Source: Lineus longissimus (taxonomy: Eukaryota > Nemertea > Pilidiophora > Heteronemertea > Lineidae). From it: DNA of 64,000 bases. Shown here in pieces: positions 47,390 through 60,835 of the stretch (the stretch's first letter is position 1; the number at the start of each line of letters is the position of its first letter). Under the pieces are notes generated by a model. That model had not been told where the DNA came from and made no database searches. It saw nothing but the letters and a program-made list of their open reading frames with translations. The stretch spans positions 14,987,501-15,051,500 of the forward strand of contig NC_088323.1 in the NCBI RefSeq assembly GCF_910592395.1, given 5' to 3'. The position numbers were made by a program, and so were the translations under genes.

Positions 47390-48703
47390 AATTTGATAGG
47401 TTGAAGTCAGATGTATTATAATTAATTTCGCAGGTCTCCAGCATTTTCCTTGAACTTGGTATTTTTTGGCAAAGAGACAGGAAAAGTTGAGAAAATTAAC
47501 ACCTTGTAGCCTAACCCCTTAACCCCCCCCCCCCCCTCGTAGGCCATGCAAATCTTATGACCCCAAACTTAATCAACATGCTTAGCAGGATCTATAATTC
47601 TTTCATAAAACACAGCAAACCCGATTCCCAGCTGTCTAAACGAAAATTATAAAATGTTACTTCAGGTCACCTGTGGCTGAAATCCAATGGTTGAAAATAA
47701 TGTGGCTCGCCTTATAAATACCGGCAAATTTTGGTTTTCTTTGACAATAAATTCATTTTTGGTATGTACGTTGGGGGTGACTAGAGGAAGGTTCCTTTTG
47801 AAAACCGGCTCATTCTGATTCTAAATATGGTCACCAGGGCGGCGTGCTTGAAATCGGTTTCCGTCAATTTCGAGGAGAACGGCTTAGAGGATGGAATCAG
47901 TTCTTAGTGGGCGTAGACCTAATGCAGTTTTGTAAGGGGAAGGTTCCTTTCGAAAATCATCGCGATTCGAAATTCAATATGGCCGCCACGCTCACATACT
48001 CAAAATAGGTCTCCACAATTTTAATTTCCATATGCAAACTAGCCACTCCACTAAGCCAACTTCACCATTATCTCACCTTCAACCTTAATAGGCTGAGGGG
48101 TTATGCTCGCTTTGCGATGCTATTTTTGGAGTTTCTGAAACCTCGAGCGCTACTCAATAGGCGGCTAACAAGAAACTACGCATTTTACTGTTGTTCCCGT
48201 CTTATGTGTACACTGAACTCGAGATGTGCCTGTTGAAATGCCGTCCAGTGCCAGTTGGTGCGTTTTTCGCTGATTTGTGCAAAATTCAACATATCTCAAA
48301 AGTTCAATGGTTGACCCTCGATTTTATTTTTTTTTGTGTAGCATAAGCAACTGTCTTTCACGGGAGAATGGTCTCTGTAAGAATTATACAAGAAGAAATG
48401 TATAATATTTGGGGTTTTCTGTGATTGTCCGGCCCAATTGGCAATATTGCCATTTGGGATGGTGAACAGAGCTAGGAGCAAATGTGACGCTTATGATTTA
48501 TTTAAAGAAAAACATCCTGCAGAATCAGGGGAATCGGGCGTTTCCTGTGACATACGACACAAATGGGTTGTCCTCATGCATTCACTTTGGAAACGCATTT
48601 TAAAATAGATGTTACGTCCTGTTAATGGGGCACGTCATCATCACGTACATTCGGGAAAACCTCCCTAACAGGACCCAATTTCACTGTCTGAATTTTTTTT
48701 TAT

Positions 48704-48936
48704 TCGGCACTGTGAATAATATAACCTGCACACCACGCACATTTCTATGTGTGCATTTCCATGATGGAACCTGTGCAGCCTTAGACTTACTAGATGTCAG
48801 AACAGCTTCCTCGTCAATCTATGCTGATTATGCCTTGTTGTCAGATAATGAACTGGACTACACGGCAGATGATTATCGTGCTCCACTTGCGGATGGTGGT
48901 GGGGAAGATGTCTTTATCTGGATAGGTATATCCTGA
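48704..48936 (+). CDS. Array ORF copy 3
   Basis: Same core, with DNEL and DYTADDY variants. Upstream extension to 48625 possible. Confidence 0.35.
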
Positions 48937-50347
48937 AATTTGATAGGTTGAAGTCAGATGTATTATAACTAATTTAGCAGGTCTCCAGCATTTTCCTGGA
49001 ATTTGGTATTTTTTGGCAAAGAGACAGAAAAAGTTGAGAAAATTAACACCTTGTAGCCTAACCCCTTAACTCCCCCCCCCCCGTAGGCCATGCAAATCTT
49101 ATGACCCCAAACTTAATCAACATGCTTAGCAGGATCTATAATTCTTTCATAAAACACAGCAAACCCGATTCCCAGCTGTCTAAACGAAAATTATACAATG
49201 TTACTTCAGGTCAGCTATGGCTGAAATCCAATGGTTGAAAATAATGTGGCTCGCCTTATAAATACCGGCAAATTTTGGTTTTCTTTGACAATCAATTCAT
49301 TTTTGGTATGTACGTTGGGGGTGACTAGAGGAAGGTTTCTTTCGAAAACCGGCTCATTTTGATTCTCATTATGGTCGACAGGGCGGCGTGCTTGAAATAG
49401 GTTTCCATCAATTTCGAGGAGAACGTTCGTCCGATCAAATTCGTTTTTGGTATGTACGTTGAGCGTCTCACCAAGGCAACGTGCTTGAAATCGGTTTCCG
49501 TCAATTTCGAGGAGAACGGCTTGGAGGATGGAATCAATTTTTAGTGGGCGTAGGCCTAATGCAGTTTTGTAAGGGGAGGTTCCTTTCGAAAATCAGCGCG
49601 ATTCGAAATTCAATATGGCCGCCACGCTCACATACTCAAAATAGGTTTCCACAATTTTAATTTCCATATGCAAACTAGCCACTCCACTAAGCCAACTTCA
49701 CCATTATCTCACCTTCAACCTTAATAGGCTGAGGGGTTATGCTCGCTTTGCGATGCTATTTTTGGAGTTTCTGAAACCTCGAGCGCTACTCAATAGGCAG
49801 CTAACAAGAAACTACACATTTTACTGTTGTTGCCGACGTATGTGTACACTGAACTCGAGATGTGCCTGTTGAAATGCCGTCCAGTGCCAGTTGGTGCGTT
49901 TTTCGCTGATTTGTGCAAAATTCAACATATCTCAAAAGTTCAATGGTTGACCCTCGATTTTATTTTTTTTTGTGTAGCATAAGCAACTGTCTTTCACGGG
50001 AGAATGGTCTCTGTAAGAATTATACAAGAAGAAATGTATAATATTTGGGGTTTTCTGTGATTGTCCGACCCAAATGGCAATATTGCCATTTGGGATGGTG
50101 AGCAGAGCTAGGAGCAAATGTTACGCTTATGATTTATTTAAAGAAATAAAATGCCCGATTGAACATCCTGCAGAATCAGGGGAATCGGGCGTTTCCAGTG
50201 ATATACGACACAAGTGGGTTGTCCTCATGCATTCACTTTGGAAACGCATTTTAAAACAGATGTTACGTCCTGTTAATGGGGCAAGTCATCATCACGTACA
50301 TTCGGGAAAACCTCCCTAACAAGACCCAATTCCACTTTTTTTTATTC

Positions 50348-50578
50348 GGCACTGTGAATAATATAACCTGCACACCACACACATTTCTATATGTGCATTT
50401 CCATGATGGAACCTGTGCAGCCTTAGACTTACTAGATGTCAGAACAGCTTCCTCGTCAATCTATGCTGATTATTCCGTGTTGTCAGATGATGAACTGGAC
50501 CACACGGCAGATGATTATCGTGCTCCACTTGCGGATGGTGGTGGGGAAGATGTCTTTATCTGGATAGGTATATCCTGA
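50348..50578 (+). CDS. Array ORF copy 4
   Basis: Same core; variants CTPHTFLYVHFHDGT and SIYADYSVLSDDEL. Most diverged copy, still open. Confidence 0.35.
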   Translation, partial: GTVNNITCTPHTFLYVHFHDGTCAALDLLDVRTASSSIYADYSVLSDDELDHTADDYRAPLADGGGEDVFIWIGIS

Positions 50579-52196
50579 AATTTGATAGGTTGAAGTCAGA
50601 TGTATTATAATTAATTTAGCAGGTCTCCAGTATTTTCCTGGAACTTGGTATTTTTTGGCAAAGAGACAGGAAAAGTTGAGAAATTAACACCTTGTAGCCT
50701 AACCCCTTCACCCCCCCCCCCCCCCGTAGGCCATGCAAATCTTATGACCCCAAACTTAATCAACATGCTTAGCAGGATCTATAATTCTTTCATAAAACAC
50801 AGCAAACCCAATTCCCAGCTGTCTAAACGAAAATTATAAAATGTTACTTCAGGTCACCTATGGCTGAAATCCAATGGTTGAAAATAATGTGGCTCGCCTT
50901 AAATACCGGCAAATTTTTGTTTTCTTTGACAATCAATTCATTTTTGGTATGTACGTTGGGGGTGACTAGAGGAAGGTTCCTTTCGAAAACCGGCTCATTC
51001 TGATTTTAAATATGGTCACCAGGGCGGCGTGCTTGAAATAGGTTTCCGTCAATTTCGAGGAGAACGTTCGTCCGATCAAATTCGTTTTTGGTATGTATGT
51101 TGGGGGTGACTAGAGGAAGGTTCCTTTCGAAAACCAGCTCATTCTGATTCTCAATATGGCCACTAGGGTGGCGTGCTTGAAATCGGTTTCCGTCAATTTC
51201 GAGGAGAACCGTTCGCCGATCAAATTCATTTTTGGTATGTACGTTGGGGGTGACTAGAGGAAGGTTCCTTTCGAAAACCAGCTCGTTCTGATTCTCAATA
51301 TGCTCACCAGAGCAACGTGCTTGAAATCGGTTTCCGTCAATTTCGAGGAGAACGGCTTGGAGGATGGAATCAATTTTTAGTGGGCGTAGGCCTAATGCAG
51401 TTTTGTAAGGGGAAGGTTCCTTTCGAAAATCAGCGCAATTCGAAATTCAATATGGCCGCCACGCTCACATACTCAAAATAGGTTTCCACAATTTTAATTT
51501 CCATATGCAAACTAGCCACTCCACTAAGCCAACTTCACCATTATCTCACCTTCAACCTTAATAGGCTGAGGGGTTATGCTCGCTTTGCGATGCTATTTTT
51601 GGAGTTTCTGAAACCTCGAGCGCTACTCAATAGGCGGCTAACAAGAAACTACACATTTTACTGTTGTTGCCGACGTATGTGTACACTGAACTCGAGATGT
51701 GCCTGTTGAAATGCCGTCCAGTGCCAGTTGGTGCGTTTTTCGCTGATTTGTGCAAAATTCAACATATCTCAAAAGTTCAATGGTTGACCCTCGATTTTAT
51801 TTTTTTATGTAGCATAAGCAACTGTCTTTCACGGGAGAATGGTCTCTGTAAGAATTATACAAGAAGAAATGTATAATATTTGGGGTTTTCTGTGATTGTC
51901 CGACCCAATTGGCAATATTGCCATTTGGGATGGTGAACAGAGCTAGGAGCAAATGCAACGCTTATGATTTATTTAAAGAAATAAAATGCCCGATTGAACA
52001 TCCTGCAGAATCAGGGGAATCGGGCGTTTCCAGTGATATACGACACAAGTGGGTTGTCCTCATGCATTCACTTTGGAAACGCATTTTAAAATAGATGTTA
52101 CGTCCCGTTAATGGGGCACGTCATCATCACGTACATTCGGGAAAACCTCCCTAACAAGACCCAATTCCACTGTCTGAAATTATTTTATTCGGCACT

Positions 52197-52421
52197 GTGA
52201 ATAATATAACCTGCACACCACGCACATTTCTATGTGTGCATTTCCATGATGGAACCTGTGCAGCCTTAGACTTACTAGATGTCAGAACAGCTTCCTCGTC
52301 AATCTATGCTGATTATGCCTTGTTGTCAGATGATGAACTGGACTACACGGCAGATGATTATCGTGCTCCACTTGCGGATGGTGGTGGGGAAGATGTCCTT
52401 ATCTGGATAGGTATATCCTGA
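52197..52421 (+). CDS. Array ORF copy 5
   Basis: Same core; ends GGGEDVLIWIGIS like copy 2. Confidence 0.35.
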   Translation: MNNITCTPRTFLCVHFHDGTCAALDLLDVRTASSSIYADYALLSDDELDYTADDYRAPLADGGGEDVLIWIGIS

Positions 52422-53885
52422 AATTTGATAGGTTGAAGTCAGATGTATTATAATTAATTTAGCAGGTCTCCAGCATTTTCCTGGAACTTGGTATTTTTTG
52501 GCAAAGAGACAGGAAAAGTTGAGAAAATTAACACCTTGTAGCCTAACCCCTTAACCCCCCCCCCCCCCCCGTAGGCCATGCAAATCTTATGACCCCAAAC
52601 TTGATCAACATGCTTAGCAGGATCTATAATTCTTTCATAAAACACAGCAAACCCGATTCCCAGCTGTCTAAACGAAAATTATACAATGGTACTTCAGGTC
52701 ACCTATGGCTGAAATCCAATGGTTGAAAATAATGTGGCTCGCCTTATAAATACCGGCAAATTTTTGTTTTCTTTGACAATCAATTCATTTTTGGTATGTA
52801 CGTTGGGGGTGACTAGAGGAAGGTTCCTTTTGAAAACCGGCTCATTCTGATTCTAAATATGGTCACCAGGGCGGCGTGCTTGAAATAGGTTTCCGTCAAT
52901 TTCGAGGAGAACGTTCGTCCGATCAAATTCGTTTTTGGTATGTACGTTGGGGGTGACTAGAGGAAGGTTCCTTTCGAAAACCGGCTCGTTCTGATTCTCA
53001 ATATGCTCACCAGGGCAACGTGCTTGAAATCGGTTTCCGTCAATTTCGAGGAGAACGGCTTAGAGGATGGAATCAGTTTTTAGTGGGCGTAGGCCTAATG
53101 CAGTTTTGTAAGGGGAAGGTTCCTTTCGAAAATCATCGCGATTCGAAATTCAATATGGCCGCCACGCTCACATACTCAAAATAGGTTTCCACAATTTTAA
53201 TTTCCATATGCAAACTAGCCACTCCACTAAGCCAACTTCACCATTATCTCACCTTCAACCTTAATAGGCTGAGGGGTTATGCTCGCTTTGCAATGCTATT
53301 TTTGGAGTTTCTGAAACCTCGAGCGCTACTCAATAGGCGGCTAACAAGAAACTACGCATTTTACTGTTGTTCCCGTCTTATGTGTACACTGAACTCGAGA
53401 TGTGCCTGTTGAAATGCCGTCCAGTGCCAGTTGGTGCGTTTTCGCTGATTTGTGCAAAATTCAACATATCTCAAAAGTTCAATGGTTGACCCTCGATTTT
53501 ATTTTTTTTTGTGTAGCATAAGCAACTGTCTTTCACGGGAGAATGGTCTCTGTAAGAATTATACAAGAAGAAATGTATAATATTTGGGGTTTTCTGTGAT
53601 TGTCCGGCCCAATTGGCAATATTGCCATTTGGGATGGTGAACAGAGCTAGGAGCAAATGTGACGCTTATGATTTATTTAAAGAAAAACATCCTGCAGAAT
53701 CAGGGGAATCGGGCGTTTCCTGTGACATACGACACAAATGGGTTGTCCTCATGCATTCACTTTGGAAACGCATTTTAAAATAGATGATACGTCCTGTTAA
53801 TGGGGCACGTCATCATCACGTACATTCGGGAAAACCTCCCTAACAGGACCCAATTTCACTGTCTGAATTTTTTTTTATTCGGCAC

Positions 53886-54111
53886 TGTGAATAATATAAC
53901 CTGCACACCACGCACATTTCTATGTGTGCATTTCCATGATGGAACCTGTACAGCCTTAGACTTACTAGATGTCAGAACAGCTTCCTCGTCAATCTATGCT
54001 GATTATGCCTTATTGTCAGATGATGAACTGGACCACACGGCAGATGATTATCGTGCTCCACTTGCGGATGGTGGTGGGGAAGATGTCTTTATCTGGATAG
54101 GTATATCCTGA
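53886..54111 (+). CDS. Array ORF copy 6
   Basis: Same core; DGTCTALDLLD variant. Upstream extension to 53800 possible. Confidence 0.35.
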
Positions 54112-54878
54112 AATTTGATAGGTTGAAGTCAGATGTATTATAATTAATTTAGCAGGTCTCCAGCATTTTCCTGGAATTTGGTATTTTTTGGCAAAGAGAC
54201 AGAAAAAGTTGAGAAAATTAACACCTTGTAGCCTAACCCCTCAACTCCCCCCCCCCCCCCCCGTAGGCCATGCAAATCTTATGACCCCAAACTTAATCAA
54301 CATGCTTAGCAGGATCTATAATTCTTTCATAAAACACGGCAAACCCGATTCCCAGCTGTCTAAACGAAAATTATAAAATGTTTCTTCAGGTCAGCTATGG
54401 CTGAAATCCAATGGTTGAAAATAATGTGGCTCGCCTTATAAATACCGGCAAATTTTGGTTTTCTTTGACAATCAATTCAATTTTGGTATGTACGTTGGGG
54501 GCGACTAGAGGAAGGTTTCTTTCGAAAACCGGCTCATTTTGATTCTCAATATGGTCACCAGGGCGGCGTGCTTGAAATAGGTTTCCGTCAATTTCGAGGA
54601 GAACGTTCGTCCGATCAAATTCGTTTTTGGTATGTACGTTGAGCGTGACTAGAGGAGGGTTGCTTTCGAAAACCAGCTCGTTCTGATTCTCAATATGCTC
54701 ACCAGGGCAACGTGCTTGAAATCGGTTTCCGTCAATTTCGAGGAGAACGGCTTAGAGGATGGAATCAATTTTTAGTGGGCGTAGGCCTAATGCAGTTTTG
54801 TAAGGGGAAGGTTCCTTTCGAAAATCAGCGCGATTCGAAATTCAATATGGCCGCCACGCTCGCATACTCAAAATAGGT

Positions 54879-56263
54879 TTCCGAGACAAGACCACAATTG
54901 ATTTTTTAAGCCTTTTAGCAGTTAAATTGTCAATGTTTGACCGCGACGCATCAAAGAACGCGTGGTGTTGTGAATCTGAAATTTAGATTATGTTATTCCG
55001 GACAGTCGGGCAAGTAAATGGTGAAAAATAAAATGGTGATTGACCACGGAAATTTTTTTTTAATCGACAAATTAGACAGACTTTGATATTTCCACTCTTT
55101 TCAGCCAACTGGCAGAAAAAACTCAAAACACGCCCCCTATTACCAAATTAGCAAAATTCGAAATTAATTTTTTCATCAAATAATTTCTTTATATCTGTAG
55201 ACTTGCCACAACAAATATTTTTTCAATACCTCTCCAAATATGTACTTGAGAGTAAAAAACATGCACTCGTCTAATAGATAGGCCTGGACCCTCCAACCTA
55301 TGAATATTCATTAGTGGTCTTGTCTCAATGAAGGTACATTTCAGGGGTTAACATTTTGCGATTTTTTTCAAACTAATGTACATGACATCCCACAACTCTC
55401 CAACAAAGGAAAGTCATATCTGGACATTTTTGGAGAAATGAGAGACATTTCAAAGAGTGGTACAACTGTGCCAAAGCGACGAAAGAGGACAAAATCGACA
55501 AAAAGTCATGATTTTGCACCCAACAGCACCAAATTCAAAGACCTGCCCTGGCCAGAATAAGCAAGCTATGGAGCTGAAACTTTAGGATGTGATTTAGGAA
55601 TATCTTTGCTGCTTAGGGAACAACTTTCAGAATCAAGGCCTAAGTAGTTTCAAAGAAATTACAAAATGAATGGCAACACAACAAGACTTGTAAAAATGAA
55701 ACCGAACTTAGACCGGGGTTAGGTTGACTCTTATTTGGGTCAAATTAAGTTTTTTTCTCATTATTTTAGCTTGTTTTGACCTTAAATCATCAGCAATACA
55801 ATATTCTAAATGAATTAGAGTGATTTGAGCACATTCAAATTTTTCACTATATTGACCCAAAATGTAGTGTAAATAGAGACAAGACCACAATTGATTTTTT
55901 AAGCCTTTTAGCAGTTAAATTGTCAATGTTTGACCGCGACGCATCAAAGAACGCGTGGTGTTGTGAATCTGAAATTTAGATGAAATTTTTTTTTAATCGA
56001 CAAATTAGACAGACTTTGATATTTCCACTCTTTTCAGCCAACTGGCAGAAAAAACTCAAAACACGCCCCCTATTACCAAATTAGCAAAATTCGAAATTAA
56101 TTTTTTCATCAAATAATTTCTTTATATCTGTAGACTTGCCACAACAAATATTTTTTCAATACCTCTCCAAATATGTACTTGAGAGTAAAAAACATGCACT
56201 CGTCTAATAGATAGGCCTGGACCCTCCAACCTATGAATATTCATTAGTGGTCTTGTCTCTTCC
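54879..56263. mobile_element. 1.38-kb insertion with GAGACAAGACCAC inverted ends
   Basis: Interrupts unit 6 at TTCC, which is duplicated on both sides (54879-54882, 56260-56263). The insertion 54883-56259 begins GAGACAAGACCAC and ends GTGGTCTTGTCTC. Inside, a 444-bp copy (54883-55326) and a 384-bp copy (55876-56259) of one sequence lie in direct orientation, each with the same 13-bp inverted ends, around 549 bp of unrelated sequence. No transposase ORF. Confidence 0.85.
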
Positions 56264-56958
56264 ACAATTTTAATTTCCATACGCAAACTAGCCACTCCAC
56301 TAAGCCAACTTCACCATTATCTCACCTTCAACCTTAATAGGCTGAGGGGTTATGCTCGCTTTGCGATGCTATTTTTGGAGTTTCTGAAACCTCGAGCGCT
56401 ACTCAATAGGCGGCTAACAAGAAACTACGCATTTACTGTTGTTGCCGACGTATGTGTACACTGAACTCGAGATGTGCCTGTTGAAATGCCGTCCAGTGCC
56501 AGTTGGTGCGTTTTTCGCTGATTTGTGCAAAATTCAACATATCTCAAAAGTTCAATGGTTGACCCTCAATTTTATTTTTTTTTGTGTAGCATAAGCAACT
56601 GTCTTTCACGGGAGAATGGTCTCTGTAAGAATTATACAAAAAGAAATGTATAATATTTGGGGTTTTCTGTGATTGTCCGGCCCAATTGGCAATATTGCCA
56701 TTTGGGATGGTGAACAGAGCTAGGAGCAAATGTGACGCTTATGATTTATTTAAAGAAAAACATCCTGCAGAATCAGGGGAATCGGGCGTTTCCTGTGACA
56801 TACGACACAAATGGGTTGTCCTCATGCATTCACTTTGGAAACGCATTTTAAAATAGATGTTACGTCCTGTTAATGGGGCACGTCATCATCGCGTACATTC
56901 GGGAAAAGCTCCCTAACGAGACCCAATTGCACTGTCTGAAATTATTTTATTCGGCACT

Positions 56959-57183
56959 GTGAATAATATAACCTGCACATCACGCACATTTCTATGTGTG
57001 CATTTCCATGATGGAACCTGTTCAGCCTTAGACTTACTCGATGTCAGAACAGCTTCCTCGTCAATCTATGCTGATTATGCCTTGTTGTCAGATGATGAAC
57101 TGGACCACACGGCAGATGATTATCGTGCTCCACTTGCGGATGGTGGTGGGGAAGATGTCTTTATCTGGATAGGTATATCCTGA
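56959..57183 (+). CDS. Array ORF copy 7
   Basis: Same core; CTSRTFLCVHFHDGTCSALD variant. First copy in the 3.65-kb hybrid unit. Confidence 0.35.
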   Translation: MNNITCTSRTFLCVHFHDGTCSALDLLDVRTASSSIYADYALLSDDELDHTADDYRAPLADGGGEDVFIWIGIS

Positions 57184-59629
57184 AATTTGATAGGTTGAAG
57201 TCAGATGTATTATAATTAATTTAGCAGGTTTCCAGCATTTTCCTGGAATTTGGAATTTTTTGGCAAAGAGACAGAAAAAGTTGAGAAAATTAACACCTTG
57301 TAGCCTAACCCCTTAACTCCCCCCCCCCGTAGGCCATGCAAATCTTATGACCACAAACTTAATCAACATGCTTAGCAGGATCTATAATTCTTTCATAAAA
57401 CACAGCAAACCAGATTCCCAGCTGTCTAAACGAAAATTATAAAATGTTACTTCAGGTCACCTATGGCTGAAATCCAATGGTTGAAAATAATGTGGCTCGC
57501 CTTAAATACCGGCAAATTTTGGTTTTCTAATGAGAAAAGCTTTATAACCATAAAAACTTCAATAAGTATCAAATGACACACAATGTCATCTCTTATACTC
57601 TCACCAACTCTGTCTCACTCTTAAGTAATTCATGTATTATTTGACTGCTTTCATTACTTATTGCATTCTTTCATCCATTTTCACCATTTGCACTGCACAT
57701 ACGAAAATTTAAATGATTCAAAAAGATGTCCAGCATGCAGTGCCCCCCCCCCCCCCCCCCCCCCCCACTCAGCAAATTTAGGGGGGGGGGCGCTGCTCGT
57801 ACCAATATTCTAAAATGACCTCCCCCTTTCTAGGGGATTGCCATCTAAATTTTGACCCCCTTTCTCGGGGACTTTTTAACCCATTTATATCATGTCATCT
57901 CCATTATTTATGAGTTTTTATACTGAAAACAAGCTAAAATGAGTAAAGTGTCACACATTTTCATGAAAAACAACCCTTTTAACGAGTTGCAAGAACTCTT
58001 TCTGAAAAGGTACCCCCTTTTCTCATTTTCTCGGGGATTTGACACCCTAGATTTTAACACAAAATGACCCCCGTCCCCTAGAAAACTGGAACGCGCACGC
58101 GGCCCCTAAACTATCTGAATGGGGGGGGGGGCTGTGCTGGTATACATTTGAATAACACATTACAATCATCCCCCCCCCCCCATCAAATGGATTGACACCC
58201 ATTTATCAGTTGGCCCAAAAAAGCGTTGTAAACTTCGTCCGGGATCTGAGCGACTTATTCAACATGCAAGCTACAAATAACTTAATGTATTGTGGGATAG
58301 AGTACGCCTACCTGACCTTAGAAACCCAGTTCTTTTGTTTTTCCAGTTGTGGGTGTAGGAGATAGAGGGGTTAGCATTTTTGTGAATGACTTCATCATTG
58401 GATTGTTTTTTGGGGGCCACCTCGAGACTGTCAAGTGGAAGGAAGCCTATTTAATTCAATGTGCGATTTACATAGATCACCCTGGTGTAAAATGGCATAA
58501 ACGATAGACATATTGCTCCTGTCTGACTTACCTCTCTAGCTATTCTGTTTAAACTATCCCAGCCGCAAGAAATTGAAATTTTTTTTGTTTATCTCATGTA
58601 TCTCTCTAATGAAAGGCATGAATCAAGACTGATGTAGGTTTATGTCACTCGCATGGAAAGACCTTTCGGGACACTCATCATGTGACCACTGACTGTTCAA
58701 GAGATAGGCCTACTTTGAAGTGCCAAGCGCTATATATATCCGGAATGAGGTGCTCCAGAAGATATGGATGTTATTGACCAAGAGTGAAGGCTGACGCTCA
58801 CCATATCTAGTCTTTCGGTTCATTTCTGAGATAGTTAGCAAAACATGGCTTGGTGAAATAGTTCACAAGCCACGTAAGGCCATGCTTGAAAAAATTGAAA
58901 TGATTATGGTAAAATGAAGCTGATAGCACCCCGGATCTGAATTCCAAAGCACTTCTTTGCCAACACCCAAAATCCTGATGAAACTCTTGTAATAAGACAT
59001 CACTTTTGATGCAAAAACTGTTGAGTTGCACAGAAAACTTGTGTGCACTCGAAACAGCCCAAGTTGATATAGTGCTTTTGCATCGACACAAAAACTGTCA
59101 AGGAGAAGGGGGCCTCCAGGTCTCCAAAAGTTAAATGACGATGGTTTCTTGTAAATTCTCTCTTATCTAGTCATTTAGTTTATTAGTTTATCAGCTGTTA
59201 TCAACTGCTGGCAAAAATTTATAAGCAGGCAGAACAGAAAATTCTAAGATTTTGAAAATACCCCAGTTTGACGAACAGAAAATTTTTGCAGCACAGGTAT
59301 AAAAGCTTCGAAAATCAATGTATGAATGATCATCAATATATGTCATAGAAGCAGTCCACATTGTGTGTTTTGATATTGACGTCATTTTCATGTATGTCAA
59401 GGTGGTCTATTATTTCTAAAGTGTTTGTCATATCTTTCTGGTAAAATGTATGGTGTGGTATTGGTAATGTTGCCCACTACAGCTGGTCGGCATTTGGGTC
59501 AGAGTTGTTGGGTCTTCATGACTTCACTACCTCTCTGCTGCCAATGCACTTCCTCTGTCTCGGCCCTGGGCCGAAGAAACTGTGGGGGAAATATTCTTAT
59601 AGGAACGACAGTATGACAAGATCAAAGAA

Positions 59630-59830
59630 ATGCTGATGGTGCGGGCAGTAAGTAACGTAGCAGCTGGGTTGTTGTTGCTGCTGGTGATCGCGTCAAGAAT
59701 CAAACGCCGAATTGGCAGAGGCACTGCACCTGTTGTTTTGACAGTCATAGAGAGGTTGCACACCATTACGACTCCAACTCTGACTTCAACTGAATTCGAG
59801 GCTGACAGTCTAGTGAAATCTTCAATTTAA
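59630..59830 (+). CDS. Small hydrophobic ORF (66 aa), unknown
   Basis: MLMVRAVSNVAAGLLLLLVI, then RIKRRIGRG and a Thr-rich tail. One possible membrane segment. Identical in the second hybrid unit, but the surrounding DNA is also nearly identical, so this is not evidence of selection. An antisense frame is open too. Confidence 0.25.
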   Translation: MLMVRAVSNVAAGLLLLLVIASRIKRRIGRGTAPVVLTVIERLHTITTPTLTSTEFEADSLVKSSI

Positions 59831-60610
59831 ATAAATTATTGAATGCTAAGCTAACAAGGGTTTATAATATGTCACCCGAGTTTTCAGTTTCAGCTTTTTT
59901 TCTCCCCCATAGGGGGTGTTTCTTGAAAACCATGAAACTTCCCTTCCACTCTGTAACTTCTCAACGATAATATATTCTGCCGTGCCTTTAAGCCTTATCT
60001 AACATCTATCAGACGCAACTCGTCATATCCACATACAAAAATTACCAGCCACGAAACCCAAGCTGCCTTGTCTGCAATCCAAATCATAAGCTTTGACGAG
60101 ACCCCACACGTCATACCTCAAAAGATGTGATCAAAACTTAATTACCCTATCGTACAAAAGTGAGTACGACCTAACGAGTTGATCCACTTAGGTTTTTATG
60201 GGGGGTGTTGCTTTCACGTCAAATAAAAACCTGGCCTTAACTGAAGGCTCACTGATCATTTAATAGCCCGCTAGGAGCATGCCAAATTCAAATGTCTCGC
60301 ATGAATCATCATCAAGGACTTAAAGCTGGGCCATCACTCAGCTCCTAGGACACTTCCTTGATCACTCAATTAAAATGGTTAAATCTCAATTATAAGGGTA
60401 AAACCTTACAACTCCTCCACAGAAATTCGTAGCAGAGAAGTTCCATTGGGTAGGCCTAATCTCATCTGTTGATGATCCAACTCATTGAAATCTCAGTCGT
60501 GTCCACATGGCATTTTGCTGTTAATGGGGCACGTCATCATCACGTACATTCGGAAAAAAACTCCATAACGAGACCCAATTCCACTGTCTGAAATTTTTTT
60601 ATTCGGCACT

Positions 60611-60835
60611 GTGAATAATATAACCTGCACACCACGCACATTTCTATGTGTGCATTTCCATGATGGAACCTGTGCAGCCTTAGACTTACTAGATGTCAGA
60701 ACAGCTTCCTCGTCAATCTATGCTCATTATGCCTTGTTGTCAGATGATGAACTGGACCACACGGCAGATGATTATCGTGCTCCACTTGCGGATGGTGGTG
60801 GGGAAGATGTCTTTATCTGGATAGGTATATCCTGA
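60611..60835 (+). CDS. Array ORF copy 8
   Basis: Same core; SIYAHYALLSDDEL variant. In the last, window-truncated unit. Confidence 0.35.
   Translation: MNNITCTPRTFLCVHFHDGTCAALDLLDVRTASSSIYAHYALLSDDELDHTADDYRAPLADGGGEDVFIWIGIS

Larger units (their letters stand above)
56869..60519 (+). repeat. 3.65-kb hybrid unit (first copy)
   Basis: Shares the array start and ORF, then switches after GGCAAATTTTGGTTTTCT (~57528) to sequence absent from units 1-6. It contains a long C-run with a nearby G-run (57740-57790). Repeated with minor changes from 60520 to the window end. Confidence 0.9.

Noticed and set aside
46749-56729. Recurring 61-codon minus-strand ORF (MLLALFTIPNGN...)
   Set aside because: Present only because the satellite unit is repeated; no domain, and the frame covers the palindrome and T-runs.
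58807-59091. 94-codon minus-strand ORF in hybrid unit 7
   Set aside because: The matching region of unit 8 keeps only a shorter frame; no recognisable domain.
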